This document shows, in pieces, positions 1-8,093 of a DNA stretch of 64,000 nucleotides. The notes beneath the pieces were generated by a model that was given only the letters and a program-made list of their open reading frames with translations, was not told the origin of the DNA and ran no database searches. The DNA is from Actinomadura_E scrupuli (GTDB lineage Bacteria; Actinomycetota; Actinomycetes; Streptosporangiales; Streptosporangiaceae), in the NCBI RefSeq assembly GCF_050971785.1, contig NZ_JBPCCU010000010.1, positions 248,001 through 312,000 on the forward strand, read 5' to 3'. Every line of letters starts with the position of its first letter. Within the stretch, counting starts at the first letter, position 1. The translations under genes were made by a program, and so were the position numbers.

Positions 1-801
1 GTGGTCTGGGAGGCCAGGTCGCCGGTGAAGCTGCTGGACCTGACCGGTGTGCGCCGGAGGCCGCTGTTCGCCACCCTCGGGGTGAGCCTGCTGTCCGGCG
101 CGGCCCTGATGGTGACCCTGTGGGCGGTCCAGCTGACCGCCCAGACCCTGCTGAGGAAGGACGCGGTCGGCGGTGCGCTGGTGCTGGTCTGGTTTCTCGT
201 GGCGCTGACGGCCGCCGCGGTGCTGGGCGGGGTGCTGGCCCGGTGGGCCGGGGAGCGCTGGACCGCCGTGGTCGGGATGGCCGTCGCGGCGGCCGGTTAT
301 CTGCTGATCGCGGGCTGGCCGGTCGATCCGTCGGCCGCGCAGTACGGGCCGCTCCCCCGGATGGGCGTGGACCTGGTGATCGCCGGGCTGGGGCTCGGGC
401 TGGTCATCGCCCCGGTGTCCTCGTCGGTGCTTCGGGTGGTGCCCGCCGCCCAGCACGGTGTGGCGTCCGCGGCCGTGGTGGTGGCCCGGATGATGGGCAT
501 GCTGCTCGGCCTGGCCGGGCTGTCGGCATGGGGCTTCCACCGTTTCCAGTCGCTCACCCACGACCTGGTCATGCCGCTGCCGTTCGGAGTGGCCAAGGAC
601 GAGGCGAAGCGGCAGCTGCAGGACTACCTGGCGGCCGTCGACCGGGCCCTCCACACCGAGTACCACGAGATCTTCCTCATCGTGGCCGTGCTGTGCGCCC
701 TGGGCGCCCTCACCGCGCTGCTGCTCGACGGCCGTCCGAAGCCCGGAGAGGCGCATCCCGTGCCCGCCCTGGACGAGGAGCCCTCGGCGTCACTCGGCTG
801 A
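1..801 (+). CDS. MFS transporter, C-terminal part (5' end outside window)
   Basis: This is the C-terminal 266 residues of a major facilitator superfamily permease; the frame is open at base 1, so the start lies upstream. About six hydrophobic helices are visible (near residues 22-46, 56-80, 86-105, 122-146, 153-177 and 222-242). A charged, helical loop (about 183-220) separates the last two. A large loop before the last helix is typical of the 14-helix DHA2 (EmrB/QacA) drug:H+ antiporters, so a proton-driven efflux pump of the plasma membrane is the best guess. The substrate cannot be read. The tail after the last helix is short and polar. The HD gene begins 52 bases downstream on the same strand. 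Confidence 0.8.
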   Translation: MVWEARSPVKLLDLTGVRRRPLFATLGVSLLSGAALMVTLWAVQLTAQTLLRKDAVGGALVLVWFLVALTAAAVLGGVLARWAGERWTAVVGMAVAAAGYLLIAGWPVDPSAAQYGPLPRMGVDLVIAGLGLGLVIAPVSSSVLRVVPAAQHGVASAAVVVARMMGMLLGLAGLSAWGFHRFQSLTHDLVMPLPFGVAKDEAKRQLQDYLAAVDRALHTEYHEIFLIVAVLCALGALTALLLDGRPKPGEAHPVPALDEEPSASLG

Positions 802-853
802 CCCCGGCCGCCGGCGTACGCGGGCCGGGCGGACGGCGTGCCATCATGAACCC

Positions 854-1510
854 ATGGCCGCCGACCCGCGCAGATTGCTGGTAGAGGACAGTCCCCTCCC
901 CGACGGCCTGGACGCCAGGCTGGCCGCGCAGTTCGGCTTCCTGGTGGAGATCGATCGGCTCAAGACCGTGCTGCGGCAGTCGCCGCTGGCGGCGGCCGAC
1001 CGGCGGGAGAACGACGCCGAGCACTCCTGGCATCTGGCGATGATGGTCGTCCTGCTGTCGGAGTACGCCGACCGGCCCATCGACGTCGGGCACACCGTCC
1101 AGCTGGTCCTGGTGCACGACCTGGTGGAGATCTACGCCGGCGACACCCCGCTCTACGACGCCGACGCGGGCCTGGATCAGCGTGCGCGCGAGGAGCTCGC
1201 GGCCGACGAGCTCTTCGCCCTGCTCCCCCGTGACCAGGAGCGGCGCCTGCGGGCGCTGTGGGACGAGTTCGAGGAGCGGCGGACCCCCGAGGCGCGCTTC
1301 GCCAAGGCGATGGACCGCCTGCAGCCCCTGCTGCTGAACTGGATGGCCCAGGGCGGCACCTGGAGGACGCCGGGCGTCACCGCCGATGACGTACGGGCCC
1401 GCAAGGCGGTGATCGGGGACGCCTCCGCCCCGCTCTGGCGGGCGGCGCGGCACCTGATCGACGAGGGCGAGGCCCGGGGCTGGTCCACCGGCGCCACGCC
1501 CGTGGGCTGA
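854..1510 (+). CDS. HD-domain phosphohydrolase (YfbR-like 5'-nucleotidase family)
   Basis: A 218-residue cytosolic HD hydrolase of the HD_3/YfbR type. The expected metal ligands are visible: a histidine in NDAEHSWH (about residue 57), the His-Asp pair in VHDLVEIYAGD (about 87) and a late aspartate in KAMDRLQPLL (about 155). Characterised relatives remove phosphate from deoxynucleoside 5'-monophosphates, but actinobacterial members are mostly untested, so the substrate is uncertain. The ATG at 854 is the first good in-frame start; no strong Shine-Dalgarno precedes it. A stem-loop at 1517-1540 probably ends the transcript. There is no clear link to the MFS gene apart from co-orientation. Confidence 0.85.
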   Translation: MAADPRRLLVEDSPLPDGLDARLAAQFGFLVEIDRLKTVLRQSPLAAADRRENDAEHSWHLAMMVVLLSEYADRPIDVGHTVQLVLVHDLVEIYAGDTPLYDADAGLDQRAREELAADELFALLPRDQERRLRALWDEFEERRTPEARFAKAMDRLQPLLLNWMAQGGTWRTPGVTADDVRARKAVIGDASAPLWRAARHLIDEGEARGWSTGATPVG

Positions 1511-1516
1511 GCGGCG

Positions 1517-1540
1517 GCCCGGGGAGGGACCTTCCCGGGC
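1517..1540 (+). terminator. stem-loop after HD gene
   Basis: Left arm GCCCGGGGA (1517-1525) pairs with TTCCCGGGC (1532-1540) with one G-T wobble over a 6-nt loop, starting 7 bases after the HD stop codon. There is no T tract, as is common for actinomycete terminators. Confidence 0.55.
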
Positions 1541-1673
1541 GAATTGCCGACTTCCGGGTCCGCGGCTGCGGCCAGGAGGATTGCTTCTGCCCCCGGCCGG
1601 TAGGAGTGTGGGAGAGGCCGCACGACTGATCAGTGACTGATCTGCGACAACGACGGCCGGAGGAGGTTCTGCG

Positions 1674-3083
1674 GTGGAACGGATGAGCGGCCTGGACGCC
1701 GGGTTCTACTTCGCCGACGGCCCGGACAACCCTTTGCACATCGCCTCGGTGACGGTGTTCGAGGGCCCGGCGCCGTCCTATGGCGACCTGGTCCGGCTGA
1801 TCGTGTCCAAGCTGCCCCAGGTCCCCCGGTACCAGCAGCGGGTCCGTACGGTCCCGCTCAACCTCGGCCGGCCCGTCTGGGTCGACGATCCGCACTTCCA
1901 GATCCTCTACCACGTCCGGCACACCGCGGTCCCGGCGCCGGGCAGCCCGGAGCAGTTGCGCAACCTGGCCGGCCGGGTGCTGTCGCAGCGGCTGGATCCG
2001 GCCAAGCCGCTGTGGGAGATCTGGCTGGTCGAGGGGCTCGAGGACGGCCGCTGGGCGGCGATCACCAAGGTCCACCACTGCGTGGTCGACGGCGTCGGGG
2101 GCATCGACCTCATGACGGCGCTGTTCGACCTCAGCCCGGACACCGCTCCCCTGGAGCGGGAGACCGAGCGGCCGGACGCGCTGAAGATCGTGCCGCCCCC
2201 GGAGCCGTCGCAGCTCTCCCTGCTGGTCGACGGCGTACGGGGCACCATCGCCGAGCCGCTGCGGCAGCTCACCGCGCTGCCCGGCGCCGCCCGTCAGCTC
2301 GGTGACGGGCGGGCGCTGCGGAGCTTCGCCTCGGGTGTGCCGCGCACGATCGGACGGCTGACCCGGCCGACGACGGGGTCGCTCACCGGGGCCGTCGGGC
2401 CGCACCGCCGCTGGATGTGGGAGCACGCGACGCTCGACGAGATCAAGCGGATTCGCAAGGCCTTCGGCGGCACGGTCAACGACGTGATCCTCACCGCGGT
2501 CACCCGGGGGTTCCGTGATCTGCTGGAGGCGCGCGGAGAGCTCACCGGTTCCACGCTCGTCCGCACCCTGGTGCCGGTGTCGGTCCGCGGGGAGGACGAG
2601 GCCGGGAAGGTCAGCAACCGGGTCTCGGGAGTGCTGGTCAACCTGCCCTGCGGGGAGGAGTCGGCCCGGCGGCGGCTGTTCCTGATCCGCAGCCAGATGG
2701 ACGACCTGAAACGCACCCACCAGGCCAACAGCGGCGACGCCATCGCCAGGCTCGCCGGCTTCGCGCCGACCCTGCTGGCGCTCGGCTCGCGGGCGGCGCT
2801 CAAGCGCAGCCAGCCGGTGGTGCAGACCGTGGTCACCAACGTGCCCGGGCCGCCGTTCCCGCTGTACGTCCTGGGACGCCGGATGGTGGAGCTCTACCCC
2901 TACGTCCCGCTCGGCATGGGCGTCCGGGCGGCCATCGCGATCTTCTCCTACGAGGGGACGCTGACCTTCGGGCTCACCGGCGACTTCGACGGGATGCCCG
3001 ACCTCGAGGTGCTCGGCCACGGGATCCGGGCCGGCTTCGACGAACTCACCGAGCAGGCCGCGGAGGGGGCCCCGGCGACCTGA
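1674..3083 (+). CDS. wax ester synthase / diacylglycerol acyltransferase (WS/DGAT), copy 1
   Basis: A 469-residue bifunctional WS/DGAT acyltransferase, which uses acyl-CoA to make triacylglycerol or wax esters for cytoplasmic lipid storage. The N-terminus MSGLDAGFY and the catalytic HHxxxDG motif (HHCVVDG, about residue 138) are diagnostic, as is the late NVPGPPFPLY segment. The length matches the family (about 450-480). The GTG at 1674 is chosen because AGGAGG (1661-1666) sits 7 bases upstream; the ATG at 1683 is the alternative. It is followed 238 bases later by a close paralogue in the same direction, so this looks like a local tandem duplication. Just upstream lies a 10-bp palindrome ACTGATCAGT (1625-1634) followed by a half copy, a possible operator. 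Confidence 0.93.
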   Translation: MERMSGLDAGFYFADGPDNPLHIASVTVFEGPAPSYGDLVRLIVSKLPQVPRYQQRVRTVPLNLGRPVWVDDPHFQILYHVRHTAVPAPGSPEQLRNLAGRVLSQRLDPAKPLWEIWLVEGLEDGRWAAITKVHHCVVDGVGGIDLMTALFDLSPDTAPLERETERPDALKIVPPPEPSQLSLLVDGVRGTIAEPLRQLTALPGAARQLGDGRALRSFASGVPRTIGRLTRPTTGSLTGAVGPHRRWMWEHATLDEIKRIRKAFGGTVNDVILTAVTRGFRDLLEARGELTGSTLVRTLVPVSVRGEDEAGKVSNRVSGVLVNLPCGEESARRRLFLIRSQMDDLKRTHQANSGDAIARLAGFAPTLLALGSRAALKRSQPVVQTVVTNVPGPPFPLYVLGRRMVELYPYVPLGMGVRAAIAIFSYEGTLTFGLTGDFDGMPDLEVLGHGIRAGFDELTEQAAEGAPAT

Positions 3084-3321
3084 CCGTTTCAGGCCATCCG
3101 GCGGCCACGGCCGGAGCTTGTTGCTCTATGGGTGATTGGCCCATCACCGAACGGGCATCTCCTGTCCCATCACCCCCCGACGAGAGTCGCCCCGAAGGAG
3201 CTCATAAGGATCAGTCAGTGCCGAGGGCACGACCGTTCTCCCCTGCTCGGTCGGAGCGCCACCGTGCTTGCAGGTGTCCTTATCCCACCCCGGAGCCGGG
3301 CGGCGGAGAGTTTGGTGATCC
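3084..3321. other. intergenic region between the WS/DGAT copies
   Basis: A 238-base gap without a credible gene. It holds a GC-rich hairpin candidate just after the first stop codon, a small perfect hairpin (GGTGAT at 3131-3136 with ATCACC at 3143-3148), and a GATCAGT element near 3209 that resembles the palindrome upstream of copy 1. No known riboswitch pattern was recognised. A promoter for copy 2 probably lies here, but no convincing -35/-10 pair can be named. Confidence 0.4.
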
Positions 3322-4710
3322 GTGCATCAGATGAGCGGCCTGGACGCGAGCTTCTATCTCCTCGAGGACGAGAACACCCCGCTGCACGTGGCGTCGGTGA
3401 TCGTCTTCGACGGGCCCGCCCCCTCGTACGGGGATCTGGTCCGGCTGATCATGTCGAAACTGCCTCAAGTGCCGCGGTACCGGCAGCGCGTCCGATCCAT
3501 CCCGCTTCACCTGGGCCGGCCCGTCTGGACCGACGATCCGCACTTCCAGATCCTCTACCACATCCGTCATACGGCGCTCCCGTCTCCCGGCAGCGACGAG
3601 CAGCTGCGCAACCTCGCCGGTCGGGTCCTCGGCCAGCGGCTCGACCCCAGCAAGCCGCTCTGGGAGATCTGGCTGGTCGAGGGCCTGCAGGAAGGACGCT
3701 GGGCGCTCATCGCCAAGGTCCACCACTGCATGGTCGACGGGGTCGCCGGCATGGACCTGATGACTGTGATCTTCGAGATGAGCCCGGACCCGGCACCGCT
3801 GCCCGAAGCCGAGGAGTGGAAGCCGAAACCCGAACCGTCCGGGACCGCGCTGCTGCTCAACACCGTCCGGCACTCCCTGGAGCAGCCGCAGAGCGTGGTC
3901 AACGACGTCCTCCGGCTGGCCCGCAACGCCGGCAACACCCGGGAGCTGGGCGGCTTCGCCGTCGGCCTGTCGCGCGCGCTCGGCAGGTTCCTCAGCCCGT
4001 CCGCGGCCTCCCTGAACGGGCCGATCGGCCCGCACCGGCGCTGGTGCTGGGTGCAGGGCGATCTGGGCGAGGTACGGACCATCCGCAAGGCGTTCGGCGG
4101 GACGGTGAACGACGTGGTCCTGGCCGCGGTGACCAGCGGCTTCCGCGATCAGCTGAACGGCCGCGGGGAGCTGGCCCCGGACACGGTGGTGCGCACCGCC
4201 GTGCCGGTGTCGCTCCGGACCACCGACGAGAAGGGCCAGCTGAACAACCGGGTGTCGGCGGTGTTCGTCAACCTGCCCTGCGGTGAGCCGGACCCCCTCG
4301 AACGGCTGGCACTGATCCGCAGCCAGATGGACGATCTCAAACGGACCCGGCAGGAGATCAGCACGACGGGGATCACCCGGCTCACCGACACGGCGGTGGC
4401 CCCCGCGCTGCTGGCGCTGGGCGCCCGCACCCCGGTACGGCTGCGCAACCCGATCGTGCAGACCGTGACCACCAACATCCCGGGGCCGCCGTTCCCGCTC
4501 TACTGCCTGGGCCGTCAGGTCGTCGAGATGCACCCGTACGTGCCGTTGACCGGCGGCATCCGCATCGCCACCGCGATCTTCTCCTACCTCGGCAAGCTCA
4601 ACTTCGGCCTCTCCGGGGACTTCGACGGCATGCCCGATCTGGAGATCCTGGCCAAGGGCATCCGCGCGGGCTTCGACGAGCTCCTCGAACTCGCCGCCCG
4701 TCCCTCCTAA
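3322..4710 (+). CDS. wax ester synthase / diacylglycerol acyltransferase (WS/DGAT), copy 2
   Basis: A 462-residue paralogue of the upstream acyltransferase, alignable along its whole length. It shares the MSGLDASFY start, HHCMVDG (about residue 136, catalytic HHxxxDG) and TNIPGPPFPLY. The N-terminal halves are very similar, while the middle (about 160-230) has diverged, so the copies may prefer different acyl donors or acceptors; that is inference. The GTG at 3322 gives a start (MHQMSGLD) parallel to copy 1 (MERMSGLD). A GGAG lies about 13 bases upstream, and the ATG at 3331 is equally possible. The gene ends 23 bases before the convergent PfkB gene. Confidence 0.93.
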   Translation: MHQMSGLDASFYLLEDENTPLHVASVIVFDGPAPSYGDLVRLIMSKLPQVPRYRQRVRSIPLHLGRPVWTDDPHFQILYHIRHTALPSPGSDEQLRNLAGRVLGQRLDPSKPLWEIWLVEGLQEGRWALIAKVHHCMVDGVAGMDLMTVIFEMSPDPAPLPEAEEWKPKPEPSGTALLLNTVRHSLEQPQSVVNDVLRLARNAGNTRELGGFAVGLSRALGRFLSPSAASLNGPIGPHRRWCWVQGDLGEVRTIRKAFGGTVNDVVLAAVTSGFRDQLNGRGELAPDTVVRTAVPVSLRTTDEKGQLNNRVSAVFVNLPCGEPDPLERLALIRSQMDDLKRTRQEISTTGITRLTDTAVAPALLALGARTPVRLRNPIVQTVTTNIPGPPFPLYCLGRQVVEMHPYVPLTGGIRIATAIFSYLGKLNFGLSGDFDGMPDLEILAKGIRAGFDELLELAARPS

Positions 4711-4733
4711 TCCCCGCTCCGGCCCGGGGCTGG

Positions 4734-5654
4734 TCAGGGAAGGAGGGCGAGGACCGCGTCCAGGTCGGTGAGGCAGGCGTCGGAGCCGAGACCCTGGGCG
4801 ACCGTCGCCGCCGCGGCGGTGCCCCAGCGGGCCGATTCCAGGACATCCTTCCCGTGCACCAGCCCGGTGATGAAGCCGGCGCAGTAGGCGTCGCCGCAGC
4901 CGGTGGTGTCCACCACGTCGACCTTCAGGGCGGGCAGCCGGGTGAGGCCCTCCGCCGTGGCGATGAGGCTGCCCTCGTCGCCGAGGGTGATGATCACCCC
5001 GCGCGGGCCCTGGCCGAGCAGCCGCCGGGCGGCGGTCTCGGGGTCGGCCTCGCCCGTCATAGCGAGGGCCTGCTCCTGGTTGGGAAGGAAGAAGTCGACA
5101 TGGGGAAGGAAGGCCGCGGTGGCCCGCACGAGATCGGTCAGGTTGGACAGCAGGTCCATGGTGACCACGGTGCCGCCGGCCCGGGCCGCCGTCAGCACCT
5201 CGAAGAAGGCCGGATCGTTGAGGGCGAAGGTGACGTCGGGGCCGCCGAGGTGCACGACGTCGGCGGCGGCCAGCAGGGCCGGGTCGACGTCGGCCGGGGA
5301 GACGGTCAGGTTGGCGCCCGGCACGTGGAAGGACGGCCGCCCGCCGTCCGGCCGGATGGGCAGGATCGAGGCGCTGGTCTGGTCGGTGCCGCGCCGGGCC
5401 AGCCGGCCGACGTCGACGCCGTGCCGGGTCATGACGGCCACCAGGAAGTCGCCGAGCTCGTCGTCGCCGATGGCGCCCACCGACACGACGTCGTTCCCGA
5501 GCTTGGCCAGGTCCACGGCGGTCCCGGCGGCCGAGCCCGCGGCGGTGAGCCGGATCTGGTCCACCAGCACGGTGTCCTGGCCGGGCGGAATCGCCTCCAC
5601 CGGGCGGGTCAGCACATCGACGATGTGCACTCCCAGGGTCACGACGGTCAACAC
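4734..5654 (-). CDS. PfkB-family carbohydrate kinase
   Basis: A 306-residue ribokinase/PfkB-type sugar kinase that transfers phosphate from ATP to a sugar or nucleoside in the cytosol. The second PfkB signature is intact: DTTGCGDAYCAGF near residue 250, with the catalytic Asp and the GCGD anion hole. The N-terminal glycine-rich substrate region (AAGSAAGTAVDLAKLG) is also present. The substrate cannot be assigned. Its divergent neighbour is a class II aldolase 133 bases away, which suggests a sugar-phosphate route of kinase plus aldolase (fuculose-, rhamnulose- or 5-deoxypentose-like); this is inference. The start is GTG at 5654 with a GGGAG just upstream. Confidence 0.88.
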   Translation of the reverse strand: MLTVVTLGVHIVDVLTRPVEAIPPGQDTVLVDQIRLTAAGSAAGTAVDLAKLGNDVVSVGAIGDDELGDFLVAVMTRHGVDVGRLARRGTDQTSASILPIRPDGGRPSFHVPGANLTVSPADVDPALLAAADVVHLGGPDVTFALNDPAFFEVLTAARAGGTVVTMDLLSNLTDLVRATAAFLPHVDFFLPNQEQALAMTGEADPETAARRLLGQGPRGVIITLGDEGSLIATAEGLTRLPALKVDVVDTTGCGDAYCAGFITGLVHGKDVLESARWGTAAAATVAQGLGSDACLTDLDAVLALLP

Positions 5655-5787
5655 GCACTCCCAACGTCACGGCGCCCGCCACGAGCCCGGCCGGCCCGGC
5701 CCCCCGGCCGCTGACCGGGGGCGGTGCCCCGCCACGGCGGTACGGGTCGTAGCGTACGGGAGATCATTCAACGTGAGAAGGATTCAT

Positions 5788-6543
5788 ATGCTGTTGGCGG
5801 AGGAACGGCGCGAACTCTGCGCGATCGGGCGGCGGATGGCCGAGACCGGTCTGGTCACCGGATCGGCGGGCAACATCAGCGTCCGCTCCGGAGACCTGGT
5901 GGCGGTCTCCCCCGGCGGGCTGATGCTGGACCGGCTCACCCCCGGCGACTGCCCGGTGATCGACCTCGAGGGTCACCTGGTGGAGAGCCGCGCACCGGGC
6001 GAGGGCGGGGACTCCCCCGGGGGCACGCGCCCGGAGCCGCGCGGCCTGGGCGAGCCGCCGGGCGCGGCGCCGGCGCCGCGCGGGGGGCGGGCGCGGCAGC
6101 CGTCCTCGGAGACCCCGATGCACCTGGCCCTGTACGCCGAGACCGGCGCCACGGCGATCGTGCACACGCACTCGACCTACGGGGTGGTGGTCGCGACGAC
6201 CATGACCGAGCTGCCGCCGATCCACTACAACGCGCTGCTGCTCGGCGGTGTGGTCAGGGTCGCCGAGTACGCCACGTACGGGACGCCCGAGCTCGCCGCG
6301 AACGTCCGTACCGCGATGGCCGGCGGCAAGCGGGCCGCCCTCCTGGCCAACCACGGCGGGGTGGCCATCGGCCACGACCTGGAGGACGCCTACGAGGGGG
6401 CCCGGCTGCTGGAGTGGCTGTGCGGGGTCTACGTCCGGGCCAAGATGATCGGTGAGCCGCGCGTCCTGACCGACGAGGAGCTCGGCCAGGTGATCGCGCG
6501 GGCCGCCCACCCGCCCACCTTCCCCCACCTCACCCCTTCGTGA
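5788..6543 (+). CDS. class II aldolase/adducin family protein with a low-complexity insertion
   Basis: A 251-residue zinc-dependent class II aldolase (fuculose-phosphate aldolase/adducin fold). Family landmarks are TGSAGNISVR near residue 20, SPGG, PSSETPMH, the metal histidines in HTHSTY, and ANHGGVAIG. A Gly/Pro/Arg-rich stretch of roughly 35-40 residues (about 67-108, bases 5986-6111) is inserted between EGHLVES and PSSETPMH, where relatives have only a few residues. The start is ATG at 5788, preceded by AGAAGGA; a GTG at 5773 is in frame but poorly placed. The stop codon lies inside a long palindrome shared with another locus. The probable substrate is a ketose 1-phosphate; the identity is unknown. 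Confidence 0.82.
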   Translation: MLLAEERRELCAIGRRMAETGLVTGSAGNISVRSGDLVAVSPGGLMLDRLTPGDCPVIDLEGHLVESRAPGEGGDSPGGTRPEPRGLGEPPGAAPAPRGGRARQPSSETPMHLALYAETGATAIVHTHSTYGVVVATTMTELPPIHYNALLLGGVVRVAEYATYGTPELAANVRTAMAGGKRAALLANHGGVAIGHDLEDAYEGARLLEWLCGVYVRAKMIGEPRVLTDEELGQVIARAAHPPTFPHLTPS

Positions 6544-6587
6544 TCATGCAATCGTTCGACGATCGATTGCATGATCACGAAGGGGTG
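6531..6587. terminator. perfect 24-bp-stem palindrome at convergent gene ends (copy 1 of a repeat)
   Basis: Bases 6531-6554 are the exact reverse complement of 6564-6587, with a 9-base loop. The inner part, reading TGATCATGCAATCG, is AT-rich for this genome. The stem begins inside the last codons of the aldolase and includes its TGA, and it lies 11 bases from the stop of the opposing permease. It should work as a bidirectional terminator. The same core recurs at 61190-61236. Confidence 0.75.
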
Positions 6588-6598
6588 GTCGAAGGTGG

Positions 6599-8014
6599 TC
6601 AGGGGTTGGGCTGGTCGGGGGTGGCGGGTTTGGCCAGGAGAGGGCGGAGTGCCAGATAGACCACGGCGGAGATGACGAACCCGATCTCGAAGGCGATGTC
6701 GCCGATGGATGGGAACTCCTTGGCGACCAGGCCGACGTACTTCTGCTGGTTGGAGAACAGCCAGACCGACAGGACCACGCCGGCGACCATCGCGATCGGG
6801 CCCGCCCAGTTGCTGTAGTGCCGGTCGAACAGCTGGGCGCCGGTGTCTCGGCCGTGCCGCAGCAGCTGGTCGACGAGCACGACCCCGAGCCACGGCCCGA
6901 TCCAGTACGCGATCACCAGCAGGAAGCCCTCGTACTTCGCGCCGGCGTCCTCCAGCCCGAAGTAGGCCATCACCAGGCCGATGCCGCCGAAGGCCCCGGC
7001 GACGATCGCACGGCGCAGCGCGAGCGGCAGCTTCACGCCCATGGCCACGAACGACATGGAGCCGGAGTAGACGTTGAGGGCGTTCGCCGCGATCGCGCCG
7101 ATGGTGATGGCCAGCAGGGTCAGCTTGCCGAGCAGGTCCGGCAGGTGCCCGGTGAAGACGCCGGTCGGGTCGCCCAGCGCGTTGCCGCCGATGGTCGCGG
7201 AGGCGGCGCCGACGATCTCCAGCAGGGTGCAGGACAGGAACAGGCCCAGCCCGGCGGCGAGCCCGACGGCCCGCTTGCCGGCGTCCGGCGCCAGATAGCG
7301 CGTGTAGTCGGCGGCGTAGGGGTTCCAGCCGGCGGCGTACCCGAACGCGGCGCCCACCGTGAGCAGGAAGCCGCCCGTGCCCCCGCCGGGACCACCGGCG
7401 TGCCCGGGGTGCGACTTCGACAGGATGACCACCGCGGCGATCGCGAAGATCACCGCCAGCAGGGGGAAGGCGTACTTCTCGAAGGCCTGCACCAGGTTGT
7501 GGCCGAAGAACCCGATGACGACCATCGCCGCGACCACGATGAGCAGGCAGAGCGGCTTGGGCATGCCGGTGAGCGTGTTCAGCGCCAGCGTCCCGCTGAC
7601 GCTGTTGACCGAGAACCAGCCGATGCCCGCGACGACCGCGTTCAGCCCGGCCGGGAGGGCGTTGCCGAGGAAGCCGAAGGACAGCCGGCCGAGCACCATC
7701 TGCGGCACCCCGTGCCGGGGCCCCTCCGCCGAGAGCAGGCCGTGCGTGACGGCGCCGAGCCCGCTGCCGAGGGCCAGCGCCAGCGCCGCCTGCCAGAAGC
7801 TCAGGTTGAACGCGGCGATGGACAGCACGCCCACGAAGATGGTCGCGAACTCGAGGTTGGGAGAGGTCCAGGTCCAGAACAGCTGGCGGGGCCGGCCGTG
7901 CCGTTCGGCGAGCGGGATGAACTCCACCCCGCCGGGCTCGATGGTCGTGACTCTGGTGCCGTACTCCCCCTCCCGGACGACGACGCCCGGGTCCGGGTCT
8001 TGGATGACCGTCAT
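6599..8014 (-). CDS. NCS1-family nucleobase (purine-cytosine) permease
   Basis: A 471-residue nucleobase:cation symporter-1 with about 12 hydrophobic helices, a cytosolic N-terminal tail (about 45 residues) carrying the NCS1-like GVEFIPLAERHGRPRQLFW entry, and LSFGFLGNALPA and NPYAADYTRYL segments typical of CodB/Fcy-type transporters. It would import cytosine or a related base across the plasma membrane. ATG at 8014 is preferred because AAAGG lies 7 bases upstream; a GTG at 8029 is in frame. It is the last gene of the leftward operon deaminase-oxygenase-permease, 79 bases after the oxygenase. The operon context supports a pyrimidine base as substrate. Confidence 0.87.
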   Translation of the reverse strand: MTVIQDPDPGVVVREGEYGTRVTTIEPGGVEFIPLAERHGRPRQLFWTWTSPNLEFATIFVGVLSIAAFNLSFWQAALALALGSGLGAVTHGLLSAEGPRHGVPQMVLGRLSFGFLGNALPAGLNAVVAGIGWFSVNSVSGTLALNTLTGMPKPLCLLIVVAAMVVIGFFGHNLVQAFEKYAFPLLAVIFAIAAVVILSKSHPGHAGGPGGGTGGFLLTVGAAFGYAAGWNPYAADYTRYLAPDAGKRAVGLAAGLGLFLSCTLLEIVGAASATIGGNALGDPTGVFTGHLPDLLGKLTLLAITIGAIAANALNVYSGSMSFVAMGVKLPLALRRAIVAGAFGGIGLVMAYFGLEDAGAKYEGFLLVIAYWIGPWLGVVLVDQLLRHGRDTGAQLFDRHYSNWAGPIAMVAGVVLSVWLFSNQQKYVGLVAKEFPSIGDIAFEIGFVISAVVYLALRPLLAKPATPDQPNP

Positions 8015-8093
8015 GCGCGTGCCTTTCACTGTGCCGGGGGTTTCGCTGGGCCGGGGTTTCGCTGTGCCGGGGTGGGAGGGGATCGGGACCGGT

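Noticed and set aside
3084..3321. Riboswitch or small RNA between the WS/DGAT genes
   Set aside because: Only short hairpins are seen; no known riboswitch core could be matched.
3280..5682. Long minus-strand open frame opposite WS/DGAT copy 2 and out of frame with the PfkB gene
   Set aside because: Low-complexity composition typical of high-GC antisense frames, no family motifs, and it overlaps two well-supported genes.
6544..6598. Insertion sequence end or attachment site at the long palindrome
   Set aside because: No transposase, target duplication or integrase lies near either copy; a terminator or dispersed-repeat role fits better.
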